Below the pieces are notes generated by a model, which saw only the letters and a program-made list of their open reading frames with translations, ran no database searches and was not told where the DNA came from. From NCBI RefSeq assembly GCF_900163645.1, contig NZ_FUKM01000017.1:1-64000 (forward strand): DNA of 64,000 bases. Reading direction: 5' to 3'. The DNA is from Halomonas citrativorans. GTDB lineage: Bacteria; Pseudomonadota; Gammaproteobacteria; Pseudomonadales; Halomonadaceae. The position numbers were made by a program, and so were the translations under genes. Shown piece after piece: positions 16,351-25,359 of the stretch; position 1 is the first letter of the stretch, and each line of letters starts with the position of its first letter.

Positions 16351-17145
16351 TCAATCGGCGAAATCGTCGTCACTAAAATCGCTGTCGTTAAAGTCAAAAT
16401 CATCCATTGCAAACGGGTCATCGCCTAACTCGCCGTCACTAATTTCAAACTGGCGGCTCTGCAAATAAGCGTCGCGCACAAAGCTGTAGCGATCACCACT
16501 AATCAAGTTTTCCCGATCAAGTAATGCGGCGCGTCGATCAATAATATTGAGAGCGCTTAATGCAAACTCGGTGGTGTTATCATCCACGTAAACGATGGGA
16601 TAGGTCATGATATCAGCAGGCCGACCCGTCGCATCACGTAACGTACTGGGCCCCAAAAACGGCAAGACAAGATAACGTGAGTCATCCCATCCCCAGGCCG
16701 CCAGCGTCTGCCCGAAATCCTCGTCGCTTGCGTTAATCTCCATCAGCGTCGCGTAATCAAGCAACCCACCGATACCCACCGTTGTGTTGATCAAAAAACG
16801 GGATGTTGCCAACCCAGCGTTAGCCGGTTTTCCTTGAAGAAGACTATTTATGGCCGTACGAATTTCTCCAAGGTTGGAGAAAAAATTGCTGACACCGGTT
16901 TGTACGGGGCTCGGCGTAATCGTGCGATACCCTTGGGCTACCGGCTTCAACGTATACTGATCAACGACATCGTTAAAGGCAAAAACGCGGCGATTAAAGC
17001 CCTCCCACGGATCATCCGGATTCGCATCTTGAGACATTTGCGTGCTGGCACAACCGCTAGCCGCCATGGTGATAAGCAGCACAGCAGGTAGGGCTGCATT
17101 ACGCAGTGAAAAAGTGGGGGCTTGCTTGGCTAACAACCGCTGCAT
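16351..17145 (-). CDS. mlaA: MlaA (VacJ) outer-membrane lipoprotein
   Basis: A 264-aa lipoprotein that, with OmpC-type porins and the MlaBCDEF system, removes phospholipids from the outer leaflet of the outer membrane. The signal peptide ends in a lipobox (MAASGC, Cys32). The family core DPWEGFNRRVFAFND follows, as does PFLGPSTLRDATG. The C-terminus is an unusual acidic tail (many Asp and Phe over the last about 25 residues). The second ATG (17145) is chosen because AGAGGA then has proper spacing. The other mla genes are not adjacent. It heads a likely operon with the PP2C and STAS genes, an order I also recall from Pseudomonas. Confidence 0.92.
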   Translation of the reverse strand: MQRLLAKQAPTFSLRNAALPAVLLITMAASGCASTQMSQDANPDDPWEGFNRRVFAFNDVVDQYTLKPVAQGYRTITPSPVQTGVSNFFSNLGEIRTAINSLLQGKPANAGLATSRFLINTTVGIGGLLDYATLMEINASDEDFGQTLAAWGWDDSRYLVLPFLGPSTLRDATGRPADIMTYPIVYVDDNTTEFALSALNIIDRRAALLDRENLISGDRYSFVRDAYLQSRQFEISDGELGDDPFAMDDFDFNDSDFSDDDFAD

Positions 17146-17171
17146 GGTCATTCCTCTTCAAAAACTAACGT

Positions 17172-17205
17172 ACTGTCACTGACGTCGCACTGTTACTGAC
17201 GTCGA
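17172..17205. repeat. 17-bp tandem duplication across a stop codon
   Basis: Two adjacent 17-bp copies (17172-17188 and 17189-17205) match at 15 positions. The stop codon of the KAS III-like gene (17193-17195) lies in the second copy, so the last codons are repeated in the 3' untranslated region. Confidence 0.75.
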
Positions 17206-18314
17206 ACTACGACGCTACCTGCGCTGTAGCCTGCTCCAAAGGAGCAAATCACACCAATGTCGCCCTCCACCATATCCTCATGATGCAAATGAAAGGCAAT
17301 AATGGAGCCTGCGGAGCTTGTATTGGCATAGCGATCTAAAATGATGGGCGCTTGCGCCTCACTGGGCTCAAAACCCAATACCCTGCGAGCGATAAGATCG
17401 TTCATATGGCGATTAGCCTGATGCAGCCACATTTTTTTGAGATCGCTTCCCGATAGCTCCAACGACGTCAAGTGATCTGTAATCAACTGGGCTACCATGG
17501 GACATACTTCTTTGAAAACCCGCCGCCCTTCTTGCACAAAGAGCTTATCAATTGCTAACGGATCACTGTCCGTCACACGGTTTAAAAAACCGGCATTATT
17601 ACGAATGGCGTTGGAAAACTGGGTAACAAGCCGCGTACCTATAATTTCAAAGCGCTCATCAGCCACTGCATCGACACTGTTTTCCAGGACCACAGCGGTG
17701 CAAGCATCGCCGAAAATAAAGTGGCTGTCACGGTCTCGAAAGTTTAAATGTGCCGAACAGATTTCCGGGTTAACCACCAAGGCGCGCTTAATACTGCCGG
17801 ACGCAATAGCATTAGCGGCCGATTCAAGGGCGAACGTAGCCGAGCTGCAAGCCACGTTCATATCAAATCCATACCCCTTGGCACCCAGCATCTGCTGCAC
17901 TTCTACCGCTAACGCAGGATAGGCACGCTCCATATTGGAGCAAGCCACAATCACCAGTTCGATGTCATCAGGTGCTACCTGGGCCTTTTCCAGCGCTTGA
18001 TGTGCGGCAGAGACGGCCATTTCACACTGAATAGAGGGCTCGTCATTTTGACGTAATGGCAGCCGGGGACACATCCGCTCAGGATCTAAAATACCTGAAG
18101 CATCCAATACGTAACGACTTTTAATACCAGAGGCTTTTTCGATGAACTCGCTGCTGGAGTGGGCTAGCGGCTCACGCTCACCCCGTGCAATCGCATCCGC
18201 ATGACGCGCATTTTCGTTATCCACCCACGTATTAAATGCAGCCACCAGCGCCGCATTATCAATGGCGTGTTCCGGTGTATAAAGCCCTGTCCCGGTTATC
18301 ACCACGTTTGTCAT
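17193..18314 (-). CDS. 3-oxoacyl-ACP synthase III-like (KAS III) enzyme
   Basis: A 373-aa thiolase-fold condensing enzyme. The catalytic triad is Cys156 (NVACSSATF), His298 (LHQANRHMN) and Asn331 (NTSSAGS). Its length and insert pattern fit the FabH-like group typified by Pseudomonas aeruginosa PA3286, which condenses an acyl-CoA from beta-oxidation (such as octanoyl-CoA) with malonyl-ACP, rather than housekeeping FabH (about 320 aa). It may therefore shunt fatty-acid breakdown products back to synthesis. The ATG has AGAGGAG upstream. It lies between mlaA and hrpA on the same strand with short gaps. The exact acyl preference is inference. Confidence 0.85.
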   Translation of the reverse strand: MTNVVITGTGLYTPEHAIDNAALVAAFNTWVDNENARHADAIARGEREPLAHSSSEFIEKASGIKSRYVLDASGILDPERMCPRLPLRQNDEPSIQCEMAVSAAHQALEKAQVAPDDIELVIVACSNMERAYPALAVEVQQMLGAKGYGFDMNVACSSATFALESAANAIASGSIKRALVVNPEICSAHLNFRDRDSHFIFGDACTAVVLENSVDAVADERFEIIGTRLVTQFSNAIRNNAGFLNRVTDSDPLAIDKLFVQEGRRVFKEVCPMVAQLITDHLTSLELSGSDLKKMWLHQANRHMNDLIARRVLGFEPSEAQAPIILDRYANTSSAGSIIAFHLHHEDMVEGDIGVICSFGAGYSAGSVVVRRQ

Positions 18315-18426
18315 GCCTATCTCCTCTAAGCGGCATTTGCCCCTATTGCTTGCTGTTCAGACTCAGGCCCAAGGCTCGCGCTTAATATTACTGTGTGCGT
18401 TATTTTCGGGATTTACCAGTCATCTT

Positions 18427-21400
18427 CTAAACGCTAATTATTTCTTGCCAGCGCTTTTCAAGGCGCTTTGCCGATACGGGCATGAGCGTTCCTAACTGCT
18501 GAGCAAAAAGGGAAACGCGAAGCTCCTGTATCCACCAGCCAAATTCCACCAACTCGGGGTCTTCAACACACCCCCGGCGCTCGCTTTTACGCCGCGTATC
18601 AAAGCGAGTTTCAAGGGCCTGAACGTCATGCATCAGCATCTGGTCACGCCCGCGCTCACGTGCGGCTTTTTCAAGGCGGATGAGCGCGGCTTCGGTATAA
18701 CGAGGATACTCTGTCAGCCATTGGCCTGCATCACGAATGAAACCAGGATAGACCAGCCGCTGCATCTGTACGCTGATATCGTTATACACTAGGGCAAGCG
18801 CAAAATTGAGCTTTCCTTTAAGCACTTTACTCACTGCCAAGTGACCTTTTAGCGCCGCCTCGACCTGTTCAAACAGGGAAGTCGCGTAATCAACCAACTC
18901 TGCTTTGGTAGCGTCCAGGCGAGCGCTCAACTCGGCCGATGAGCGCGGCAAAGGATGCTGGGCAACTACTCGAGTAAAGACGGCTAACATCAGGTCATCC
19001 AGCAGCGCTTGCTTGCTGCCCACTTTGGCAAACAACAGTGCACATTTTTCAACACCGGGTAGGCGCTTAATCGCTTTTACCTGGTCAGGCTGTTTGGCAA
19101 TTGCCAGCCGGGCAACGCCCTCTTGATGCGCCGCCAATGCCTTTGCCGGATGATCAAAAAGTGCGACCTTAAACTCACTGGCTTCAGCCACCAACGCCGG
19201 GTAGGCCTCAACACGAATGCCCGCTTGGGTAGTCACACGCGAATCAGGCAATGGCTCCTCAGGCAGGCCGTCAAGCGTAGGCGCCTGGTTTGCCTGCTCG
19301 GCCAGCGCTTGGGCACCGGCACTGGCTGCCGCTTCAAAGCGCTGCTCCAGCGCCCTCACATCACGCCCTTGACCCAGCAGCTCTCCAGCATGATTGACGA
19401 CTCGAATGTTCATAATCAGGTGGGCATTGAGTAGATCCAGCCGCCAGTCATCCGGGTGCACACGCGTTGCGGTACGTCGACGTATAAATTCGCCCAATGC
19501 TTCTGTGAGTGGGCGCTGATCGGGCACTAGGGTTTCCAACGCTGCATCGGCCCAATCAGGAATGGGTACCACCTGGCGGCGAATGCTTTTAGGTAGCGAC
19601 TTTAAAAGCGCAATGCACTTTTCTCTTAAAAGCCCAGGCACCAGCCACTCTAATGTGTGCACAGGCAATTGAGGCAGCATGGCGGCAGGTACGGTCAATG
19701 TGACGCCATCATCGTCAGCGTTGGGATCAAAATGATAACTCACCGGATAAGCCACCCCGGCAAGTGTTAAATGATCGGGGTACTGCGCTTGGGTGACATC
19801 GGCGGCGTCACGCGCTTTCAGCGCATCCAGATCAAAATTCAACAGCGCAGGCGTCTGGCGCTCAGCCTGCTTGCGCCAGTGCTCGAAGCCTTTACCATTG
19901 ACGATGTCGTCAGGAATACGCGCGTCGTAAAACGCAAACAACGCTTCTTCATCGACCAGAATATCACGGCGGCGGGCGCGGTCTTCAAGCGCCTCCACTT
20001 CGTCAATGAGTGCGCGGTTATGGGTAAAAAACGCGCCCTGCGTCGTAAACTCGCCTTCAACCAGTGCTCGACGGATAAATAGCTCGCGCGATTCTGTGGG
20101 GGCAATCGGACCATAGTGCACACGCCGACGCGCGACAATAGGCAGACCAAACAGCGTTACTTGCTCAAAAGCAACGACCTGCGCGCGCTTTTGTTCCCAA
20201 TGAGGTTCGCTATAGCTGCGTTTCACCAAGTGCTGAGCCTGCGGTTCGATCCACTGGGGATCGATCTTGGCAACGGTGCGCGCATACAGCTTTGTGGTTT
20301 CAATCAGCTCAAATGCCATTAGCCACTTGGGCGATTTTTTCGCGAGCCCAGAACCCGGATGAATCATGAATTTGCGGTTACGCGCGCCCAGGTACTCGCG
20401 ATTTTCCACTACCGTGCCCAGGTTAGACAAAAGGCCTGAAAGAAGCGCCTGGTGTAACTTGCCTGAGGTCTTGCGCCTGGCCTGACGCGCCTGCTCTTCG
20501 CTCTCCTCGTCATTGCGCGGTAGCGGGGCGGGAACATCGATCTGCATATCGCGTAGCAACTGCCTAAGCTGGCGGAACGTATCGTGCCATTCACGCATGC
20601 GCAGATAATTAATATAGTGCTCGCGACACCAGCGGCGCAGCTGATTGCCGGATAATGCTTCGCGGGCATTCTCAATGCCGTGCCACACGTTGAGCAGCGC
20701 GACAAAATCCGAGTCCGGGTCGTGCCAGCGCTGGTGCGCCTGATCGGCAGCCTGGCGTTTATCGGCCGGACGGTCTCGCGGGTCCTGAATGGCAAGCGCG
20801 GACACCACCACCAGAACATCACGCAGGCTACCGCGCTCCGCACCTGCTAACACCATTCGTGCCAAGCGCGGGTCGATGGGTAGTTTCGCTAACTTTCGCC
20901 CCAACTCGCTCAGGTGATGCTTTTCGTTGACCGCGCCCAGCTCAAACAGTAGCCGAAAGCCATCTTTTACAAAGCGGCTGTCCGGTGGGTCTACAAAGGG
21001 AAACGCTTCAATATCACCCAGTTTTAGCGCCAGCATCGACAGAATGACCGAGGCTAAATTGGTCCGCTGAATTTCAGGATCGGTAAAGGCTGGACGCGAG
21101 ACGAAGTCCTCTTCGTCGTAAAGACGAATACACACCCCTTCTGCCACCCTACCGCAGCGCCCCTTGCGCTGATTGGCACTCGCCTGGCTTACCGGCTCAA
21201 TCGGTAGGCGCTGAATTTTTGCCCGATAGCTGTAGCGGCTAATCCGGACAAGCCCCGGGTCCACCACATAACGAATGCCGGGCACCGTCAACGAGGTTTC
21301 CGCAACGTTAGTGGCCAACACAATGCGCCTTCCACGGTGGGCAGAAAAAACCCGGTTCTGCTCCTCATTGGAGAGACGTGCGTACAGCGGCAGAATTTCC

Positions 21401-22431
21401 GTCCCTTGCAAATCAGCCCGGCGTAACGTATCGGCTGTTTCACGAATTTCTCGCTCGCCCGGCAAAAATACCAGAACATCCCGGGGGCCATGTAGCCAGC
21501 CTTTTTCGCGCTCGATGGCTTCGATTTCGAGAACGGCGTGCAAAATCCCTTCCTGTAAGGTGCGATCCTCTTCATCTTCTTCATCACGTACCAAAGGGCG
21601 ATAATGCACATCGACCGGATACGTGCGTCCTGATACCTCAACGACAGGCGCGGGTGCTTTAGGCGTACCAAAATGCGCGGCAAAACGATCAACATCAATG
21701 GTTGCCGAGGTAATAATCACTTTAAGGTCAGGACGTTTAGGCAACAGCCTTTTTAAATAGCCCAGCAGAAAATCGATGTTCAGGCTGCGCTCATGAGCCT
21801 CATCAATAATGATGGTGTCGTAGCGCAGCAGCAAGGGATCGTGCTGGGTTTCAGCCAGCAAGATACCATCGGTCATTAGCTTCACTAGCGTGGTGGGGCT
21901 ACTTTGATCCGTAAAACGTACCTGATAGCCCACCTGCTCACCAAGCGGCACTTCAAGCTCTTCGGCCAGCCGCCCGGCAACACTGCGCGCCGCTAAACGC
22001 CGCGGCTGTGTATGGCCGATAAGTCCTTTACGTCCACGGCCTAACTCCAGGCACATTTTGGGGAGCTGAGTCGTTTTTCCCGACCCGGTCTCCCCCGCCA
22101 CTACCACCACCTGATGGTCACGAATGGCGTTTAAAATATCTTCCCGACGCTCAACCACCGGCAACTCAGCCGGATAGTTAAAGGTCACCTTCAAAGCCTC
22201 GCGCTGGTTAAACACTTGCTGTGCCCGGTGAATATCGCGCTGCACCTCATGCAAACCGTGACCAATCGGCTTGTTGTCGCGCAGGCGACGCGCCAGCCCT
22301 GCTACGCGCCGCTCAAGACGCTGGGCATCACGCAGCATAACGTTGCTTATGGTTTCATTAAGCTTAGCCAGGCGTTGATTATCGGTAAGATCAGAGGGCA
22401 TATCGGTGGTCACGTTAGGCTCGGTTTCCAT
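18427..22431 (-). CDS. hrpA: ATP-dependent RNA helicase HrpA
   Basis: A 1334-aa DEAH-box RNA helicase, close in length to E. coli HrpA (1300 aa). Walker A is GETGSGKT (113-120) and DEAH is at 210-213; SATIDVDRFA is motif III. RecA-like domain 2, helicase-associated HA2 and OB-fold domains follow, with the long HrpA-specific C-terminal region at the end. HrpA rescues stalled and collided ribosomes and processes some mRNAs in the cytosol. The ribosome-binding site before the ATG at 22431 is weak; another ATG ten codons in (22401) is possible. Confidence 0.95.
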   Translation of the reverse strand: METEPNVTTDMPSDLTDNQRLAKLNETISNVMLRDAQRLERRVAGLARRLRDNKPIGHGLHEVQRDIHRAQQVFNQREALKVTFNYPAELPVVERREDILNAIRDHQVVVVAGETGSGKTTQLPKMCLELGRGRKGLIGHTQPRRLAARSVAGRLAEELEVPLGEQVGYQVRFTDQSSPTTLVKLMTDGILLAETQHDPLLLRYDTIIIDEAHERSLNIDFLLGYLKRLLPKRPDLKVIITSATIDVDRFAAHFGTPKAPAPVVEVSGRTYPVDVHYRPLVRDEEDEEDRTLQEGILHAVLEIEAIEREKGWLHGPRDVLVFLPGEREIRETADTLRRADLQGTEILPLYARLSNEEQNRVFSAHRGRRIVLATNVAETSLTVPGIRYVVDPGLVRISRYSYRAKIQRLPIEPVSQASANQRKGRCGRVAEGVCIRLYDEEDFVSRPAFTDPEIQRTNLASVILSMLALKLGDIEAFPFVDPPDSRFVKDGFRLLFELGAVNEKHHLSELGRKLAKLPIDPRLARMVLAGAERGSLRDVLVVVSALAIQDPRDRPADKRQAADQAHQRWHDPDSDFVALLNVWHGIENAREALSGNQLRRWCREHYINYLRMREWHDTFRQLRQLLRDMQIDVPAPLPRNDEESEEQARQARRKTSGKLHQALLSGLLSNLGTVVENREYLGARNRKFMIHPGSGLAKKSPKWLMAFELIETTKLYARTVAKIDPQWIEPQAQHLVKRSYSEPHWEQKRAQVVAFEQVTLFGLPIVARRRVHYGPIAPTESRELFIRRALVEGEFTTQGAFFTHNRALIDEVEALEDRARRRDILVDEEALFAFYDARIPDDIVNGKGFEHWRKQAERQTPALLNFDLDALKARDAADVTQAQYPDHLTLAGVAYPVSYHFDPNADDDGVTLTVPAAMLPQLPVHTLEWLVPGLLREKCIALLKSLPKSIRRQVVPIPDWADAALETLVPDQRPLTEALGEFIRRRTATRVHPDDWRLDLLNAHLIMNIRVVNHAGELLGQGRDVRALEQRFEAAASAGAQALAEQANQAPTLDGLPEEPLPDSRVTTQAGIRVEAYPALVAEASEFKVALFDHPAKALAAHQEGVARLAIAKQPDQVKAIKRLPGVEKCALLFAKVGSKQALLDDLMLAVFTRVVAQHPLPRSSAELSARLDATKAELVDYATSLFEQVEAALKGHLAVSKVLKGKLNFALALVYNDISVQMQRLVYPGFIRDAGQWLTEYPRYTEAALIRLEKAARERGRDQMLMHDVQALETRFDTRRKSERRGCVEDPELVEFGWWIQELRVSLFAQQLGTLMPVSAKRLEKRWQEIISV

Positions 22432-22481
22432 TCGTTATTGAAAAGCAGATGTACCAATGGATTATCGGTAGGGCAAATAAC

Positions 22482-22512
22482 TATTCGGCCCGCTACACGA
22501 GCGGGCCGAATA
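22482..22512 (-). terminator. terminator hairpin after fadD
   Basis: A perfect 13-bp stem (TATTCGGCCCGCT/AGCGGGCCGAATA) with a 5-base loop lies downstream of fadD and before hrpA, all on the minus strand. The tail on the minus strand (GTTATTTGC) is only moderately T-rich, so termination strength is uncertain. Confidence 0.6.
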
Positions 22513-22600
22513 TTGTAACGCTTTCACCAACGCGACGCCTAACCGGTGGCGTAATCGTTAACCAGTGCGTTATCTATTTTCGTCACTATAGACGCTTCCA

Positions 22601-24286
22601 CTAACGATCTGCCTCACTGGCCGCAGGCTTGTTTTCATCGCGCAGTTCACGGCGTAATACTTTGCCCACATTGGTTTTGGGCAGCTCGTCACGAAACTCG
22701 ATGAACTTGGGCACTTTATAGCCGGTTAGCTCTTTTTTGCACCAACTGCGCAGCGTTTCGGCATCCAACTGACTGTTTTTGGAGACGACAAACAGCTTGA
22801 TGACTTCACCTGCGTCGTCGTCCGGCACACCGACTACCGCTGCTTCGATAATATCCGGGTGGGCGGCGACCACGTCTTCCACCTCATTGGGGTAGACGTT
22901 AAAGCCCGACACCAGAATCATATCCTTCTTGCGGTCAACGATGCGGATGTAGCCGTCGTCCTGAAGCACAGCGATATCACCGGTATGGAACCAGCCATCC
23001 TCATCAATGGAGTTACGGGTTTCATCGTCGCGCTGCCAGTATCCCTTCATCACTTGAGGGCCCTGCACGCAAAGCTCGCCCGGCTCGCCCAGAGCCACAT
23101 CATTACCATTAGCATCCACTACTTTTACCGAAGTGCCTGCAACGGGCTTACCGATCGTACCCAGCTGAATAGCATCGGTTGGGTTAAAGCTCACAATTGG
23201 CGAGGTTTCTGTCAACCCATACCCTTCAGCAACTGGGCAACCCGTCGTTTGCTCCCAACGCTGGGCGGCGGCCTTTGTTAGCGCCATACCACCAGAAATA
23301 GTCAGCTTTAGATGGGAAAAATCGAGCTGCTTAAAGTCGTCACGATTACACAGCGCATTGAACAGCGTGTTTAAGCCAATAAACGCTGTGAACTTTAGCC
23401 CTTTAAGCTCTTTTATAAAGCTATCCAGATCGCGGGGGTTGGTAATCAGCAGCGAATGATTGCCCGACTCCATTAAAAACAGGCAGTTAACTGTAAAGGT
23501 GTAGATGTGGTAAACCGGCAGCGGTGCTATTACTAACTCCTCGCCCGCGTTTAGATGCGTACCAATAGCGGCACGCGCCTGCAGCATATTGGCAATCAAG
23601 TTGCGGTGGGTTAGCATCGCCCCTTTTGGCAGGCCGGTTGTGCCGCCGGTGTACTGCAGCACGGCCAAATCATCCTGTTCTCGGCTTACCTCAGTGTGAT
23701 TTAAAGAAGCGCCCTTTTTCAAAACATCACGAAAGCTTAACGCGGTAGGCAGCGAGTAGGCAGGCACCATCTTTTTCACATGCTTCACGACCGCATTAAT
23801 CAACCACCGTTTGGGCAGGCCGTGCAGGTCTCCCAGCTCGGTGACCAGCACATGTTTGATATCGGTTTTATCAACGACGTTTTCAAGCTTTTTAGCCATA
23901 TTGGCTAATATCAACACTGCCTTGGCGCCAGAATCCTTAAACTGGTGGGTCATCTCCCGTTCGGTGTAAAGCGGGTTGGTATTTACCACAACCAGACCTG
24001 CCCGCATTGCGCCAAACACCGCCACGGGGAACTGCAAGACATTGGGCAGCTGAATGGCGATCCGGTCGCCTGGCTGTAAATCAGTCTCGTGCTGAAGCCA
24101 AGCGGCAAAGTCTGCTGAAAGACGATCAAGATCAGCAAAAGTAAGCGTTTTGCCCATGCAGCTAAAAGCAGGCTTTTGCTGATATCGGCTTACAGCCGCG
24201 TGAAAAACATCTGTGACAGAGTCGTACGTATCCATCCCTTCAAGCGCTGGGCCGCGTAAAATAGGCGCTGTGGCGTGTTCGCTCAT
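22601..24286 (-). CDS. fadD: long-chain fatty acid-CoA ligase FadD
   Basis: A 561-aa AMP-forming acyl-CoA synthetase that activates fatty acids at the inner face of the cytoplasmic membrane for beta-oxidation. The ATP/AMP motif YTGGTTGLPKG is at 212-222. The motif EGYGLTETSP and the later DGWFHTGDIA and KDMILVSGFNVYPNEVED are typical of FadD, and Lys in NVGKVLRRELR is the C-terminal catalytic lysine. The ATG at 24286 has GGAG upstream; a TTG two codons earlier is less likely. A PsrA-like palindrome lies 105 bp before the start. Confidence 0.95.
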   Translation of the reverse strand: MSEHATAPILRGPALEGMDTYDSVTDVFHAAVSRYQQKPAFSCMGKTLTFADLDRLSADFAAWLQHETDLQPGDRIAIQLPNVLQFPVAVFGAMRAGLVVVNTNPLYTEREMTHQFKDSGAKAVLILANMAKKLENVVDKTDIKHVLVTELGDLHGLPKRWLINAVVKHVKKMVPAYSLPTALSFRDVLKKGASLNHTEVSREQDDLAVLQYTGGTTGLPKGAMLTHRNLIANMLQARAAIGTHLNAGEELVIAPLPVYHIYTFTVNCLFLMESGNHSLLITNPRDLDSFIKELKGLKFTAFIGLNTLFNALCNRDDFKQLDFSHLKLTISGGMALTKAAAQRWEQTTGCPVAEGYGLTETSPIVSFNPTDAIQLGTIGKPVAGTSVKVVDANGNDVALGEPGELCVQGPQVMKGYWQRDDETRNSIDEDGWFHTGDIAVLQDDGYIRIVDRKKDMILVSGFNVYPNEVEDVVAAHPDIIEAAVVGVPDDDAGEVIKLFVVSKNSQLDAETLRSWCKKELTGYKVPKFIEFRDELPKTNVGKVLRRELRDENKPAASEADR

Positions 24287-24390
24287 GGGCAATCTCCGCT
24301 ATCCATGTCGATGTGATAACCGACCTTGTTATTGTCGCGAGGCAAGAGGACCAACGATATACGACCCCAGACATGCTGTAAAACGATCGA

Positions 24391-24408
24391 TTGAAACTTA
24401 TGTTTCAA
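24391..24408. promoter_or_regulatory. PsrA-like operator upstream of fadD
   Basis: Perfect 7-bp arms TTGAAAC and GTTTCAA flank TTAT. The core GAAAC-N4-GTTTC fits the PsrA box and is the same type as the palindrome at 2458-2481. A weak promoter candidate lies just downstream on the minus strand (TTTACA 24377-24382, TATATC 24356-24361, only 15 bp apart). Confidence 0.65.
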
Positions 24409-24482
24409 CTTTAGCCGATAGAGGGCCGCACCCTTAACTTTCCTCCCATCTTTTCTGAATGTCTACGTAACAATGTAGCGTA

Positions 24483-24548
24483 ATGGACAGTTCTTATGGA
24501 CAGTTCTTATGAGCAGTTCTTATGGACGGTTCTTACGGACAGTTCCTT
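24483..24548. repeat. five tandem 13-bp repeats at the end of the amidotransferase gene
   Basis: Five head-to-tail copies of ATGGACAGTTCTT occur at 24483, 24496, 24509, 24522 and 24535 (the last is 14 bp). Copies 1 and 2 are identical; the others differ at one to three positions. A partial sixth copy (ATGGACA, 24549-24555) lies inside the coding end, so the array appears to have grown from the last codons of the gene outward. Confidence 0.9.
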
Positions 24549-25326
24549 ATGGACAATAACGCGCCTCGATTTCTCCTTCACGCCAAACTAAAAGCTCGCC
24601 GGGCACCATAGTGCGCCAGGCTTCATTGTGGGTTAGCGGCTCGGTGGCTATAACAGAAACCACATCACTGGGTGTCGTGTGCTCGGCAAAATTAACCGTG
24701 AGTTCGGCATCAGAAAGCTCGGCATCACCAAAGGGTGCTCGCCGGGTAATATGCGCAAGCTTTGTTGAGCAGTAGGTATAAAGATATTGCCCATCGGACA
24801 GCAGCAAGTTAAACACGCCCAGCGTGCGTAGCTGTTCACATCGTGCGTGCAGAATTTCCCACAAGGGTTCGGGAGATGCCGGGGCCGCTGGAAAAGCTTC
24901 TCGCAGCTGCCCCATTAGCCAACAAAAAGCATGCTCGCTATCGGTATTGCCAACCGGCGTGTACACCCCCAACGGTAAGCATTGCCATTCGCTTAGCTGA
25001 CCATTATGCGCATAGCACCAAGGGCGCCCCCACATTTCACGCGTAAAAGGATGAGTATTCGCCAGGCGCACACAGCCAACGTTTGCCTGGCGGATATGGC
25101 TAATCACCACGTTTGATTTAATCGGATAGTCGCAGATTAACCGCGCGATGGGCGAGTTGACAGAAGGATGCGGGTCACGAAATTCGCGATACCCGCCCTC
25201 TTCATAAAAAGCGATACCCCACCCGTCGCGGTGCGGCCCAGTGCCGCCACCACGATGTAAAAAGCCTGAAAAACTAAAGCAGATATCGGTCGGGACGTTC
25301 GCGCTCATCCCTAACAGCTCACACAT
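24547..25326 (-). CDS. class II glutamine amidotransferase (YafJ-like)
   Basis: A 259-aa Ntn-hydrolase. Cys2 directly after the start Met (MCELLGMSANVPTD) is the nucleophile exposed by Met removal. GWGIAFYEEGG, HIRQANVG, the NTHPF segment and CYAHNGQL are the conserved glutaminase elements. It is a stand-alone domain of the YafJ type with no synthetase partner in the window; the acceptor of the ammonia is unknown, and a gamma-glutamyl hydrolase role like EgtC is also possible. The ATG follows AAGGAGG. The stop codon lies at the edge of a 13-bp tandem repeat array. The next gene upstream, a small membrane protein, is 33 bp away on the same strand. Confidence 0.88.
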   Translation of the reverse strand: MCELLGMSANVPTDICFSFSGFLHRGGGTGPHRDGWGIAFYEEGGYREFRDPHPSVNSPIARLICDYPIKSNVVISHIRQANVGCVRLANTHPFTREMWGRPWCYAHNGQLSEWQCLPLGVYTPVGNTDSEHAFCWLMGQLREAFPAAPASPEPLWEILHARCEQLRTLGVFNLLLSDGQYLYTYCSTKLAHITRRAPFGDAELSDAELTVNFAEHTTPSDVVSVIATEPLTHNEAWRTMVPGELLVWREGEIEARYCP

Positions 25327-25359
25327 AACAGCGCCTCCTTCCGCTTTTCATTATCTGCA

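Noticed and set aside
24483..24548. Array of short repeats as a CRISPR
   Set aside because: The units are 13 bp, directly head to tail with no spacers, and no cas genes are nearby. This is a minisatellite.
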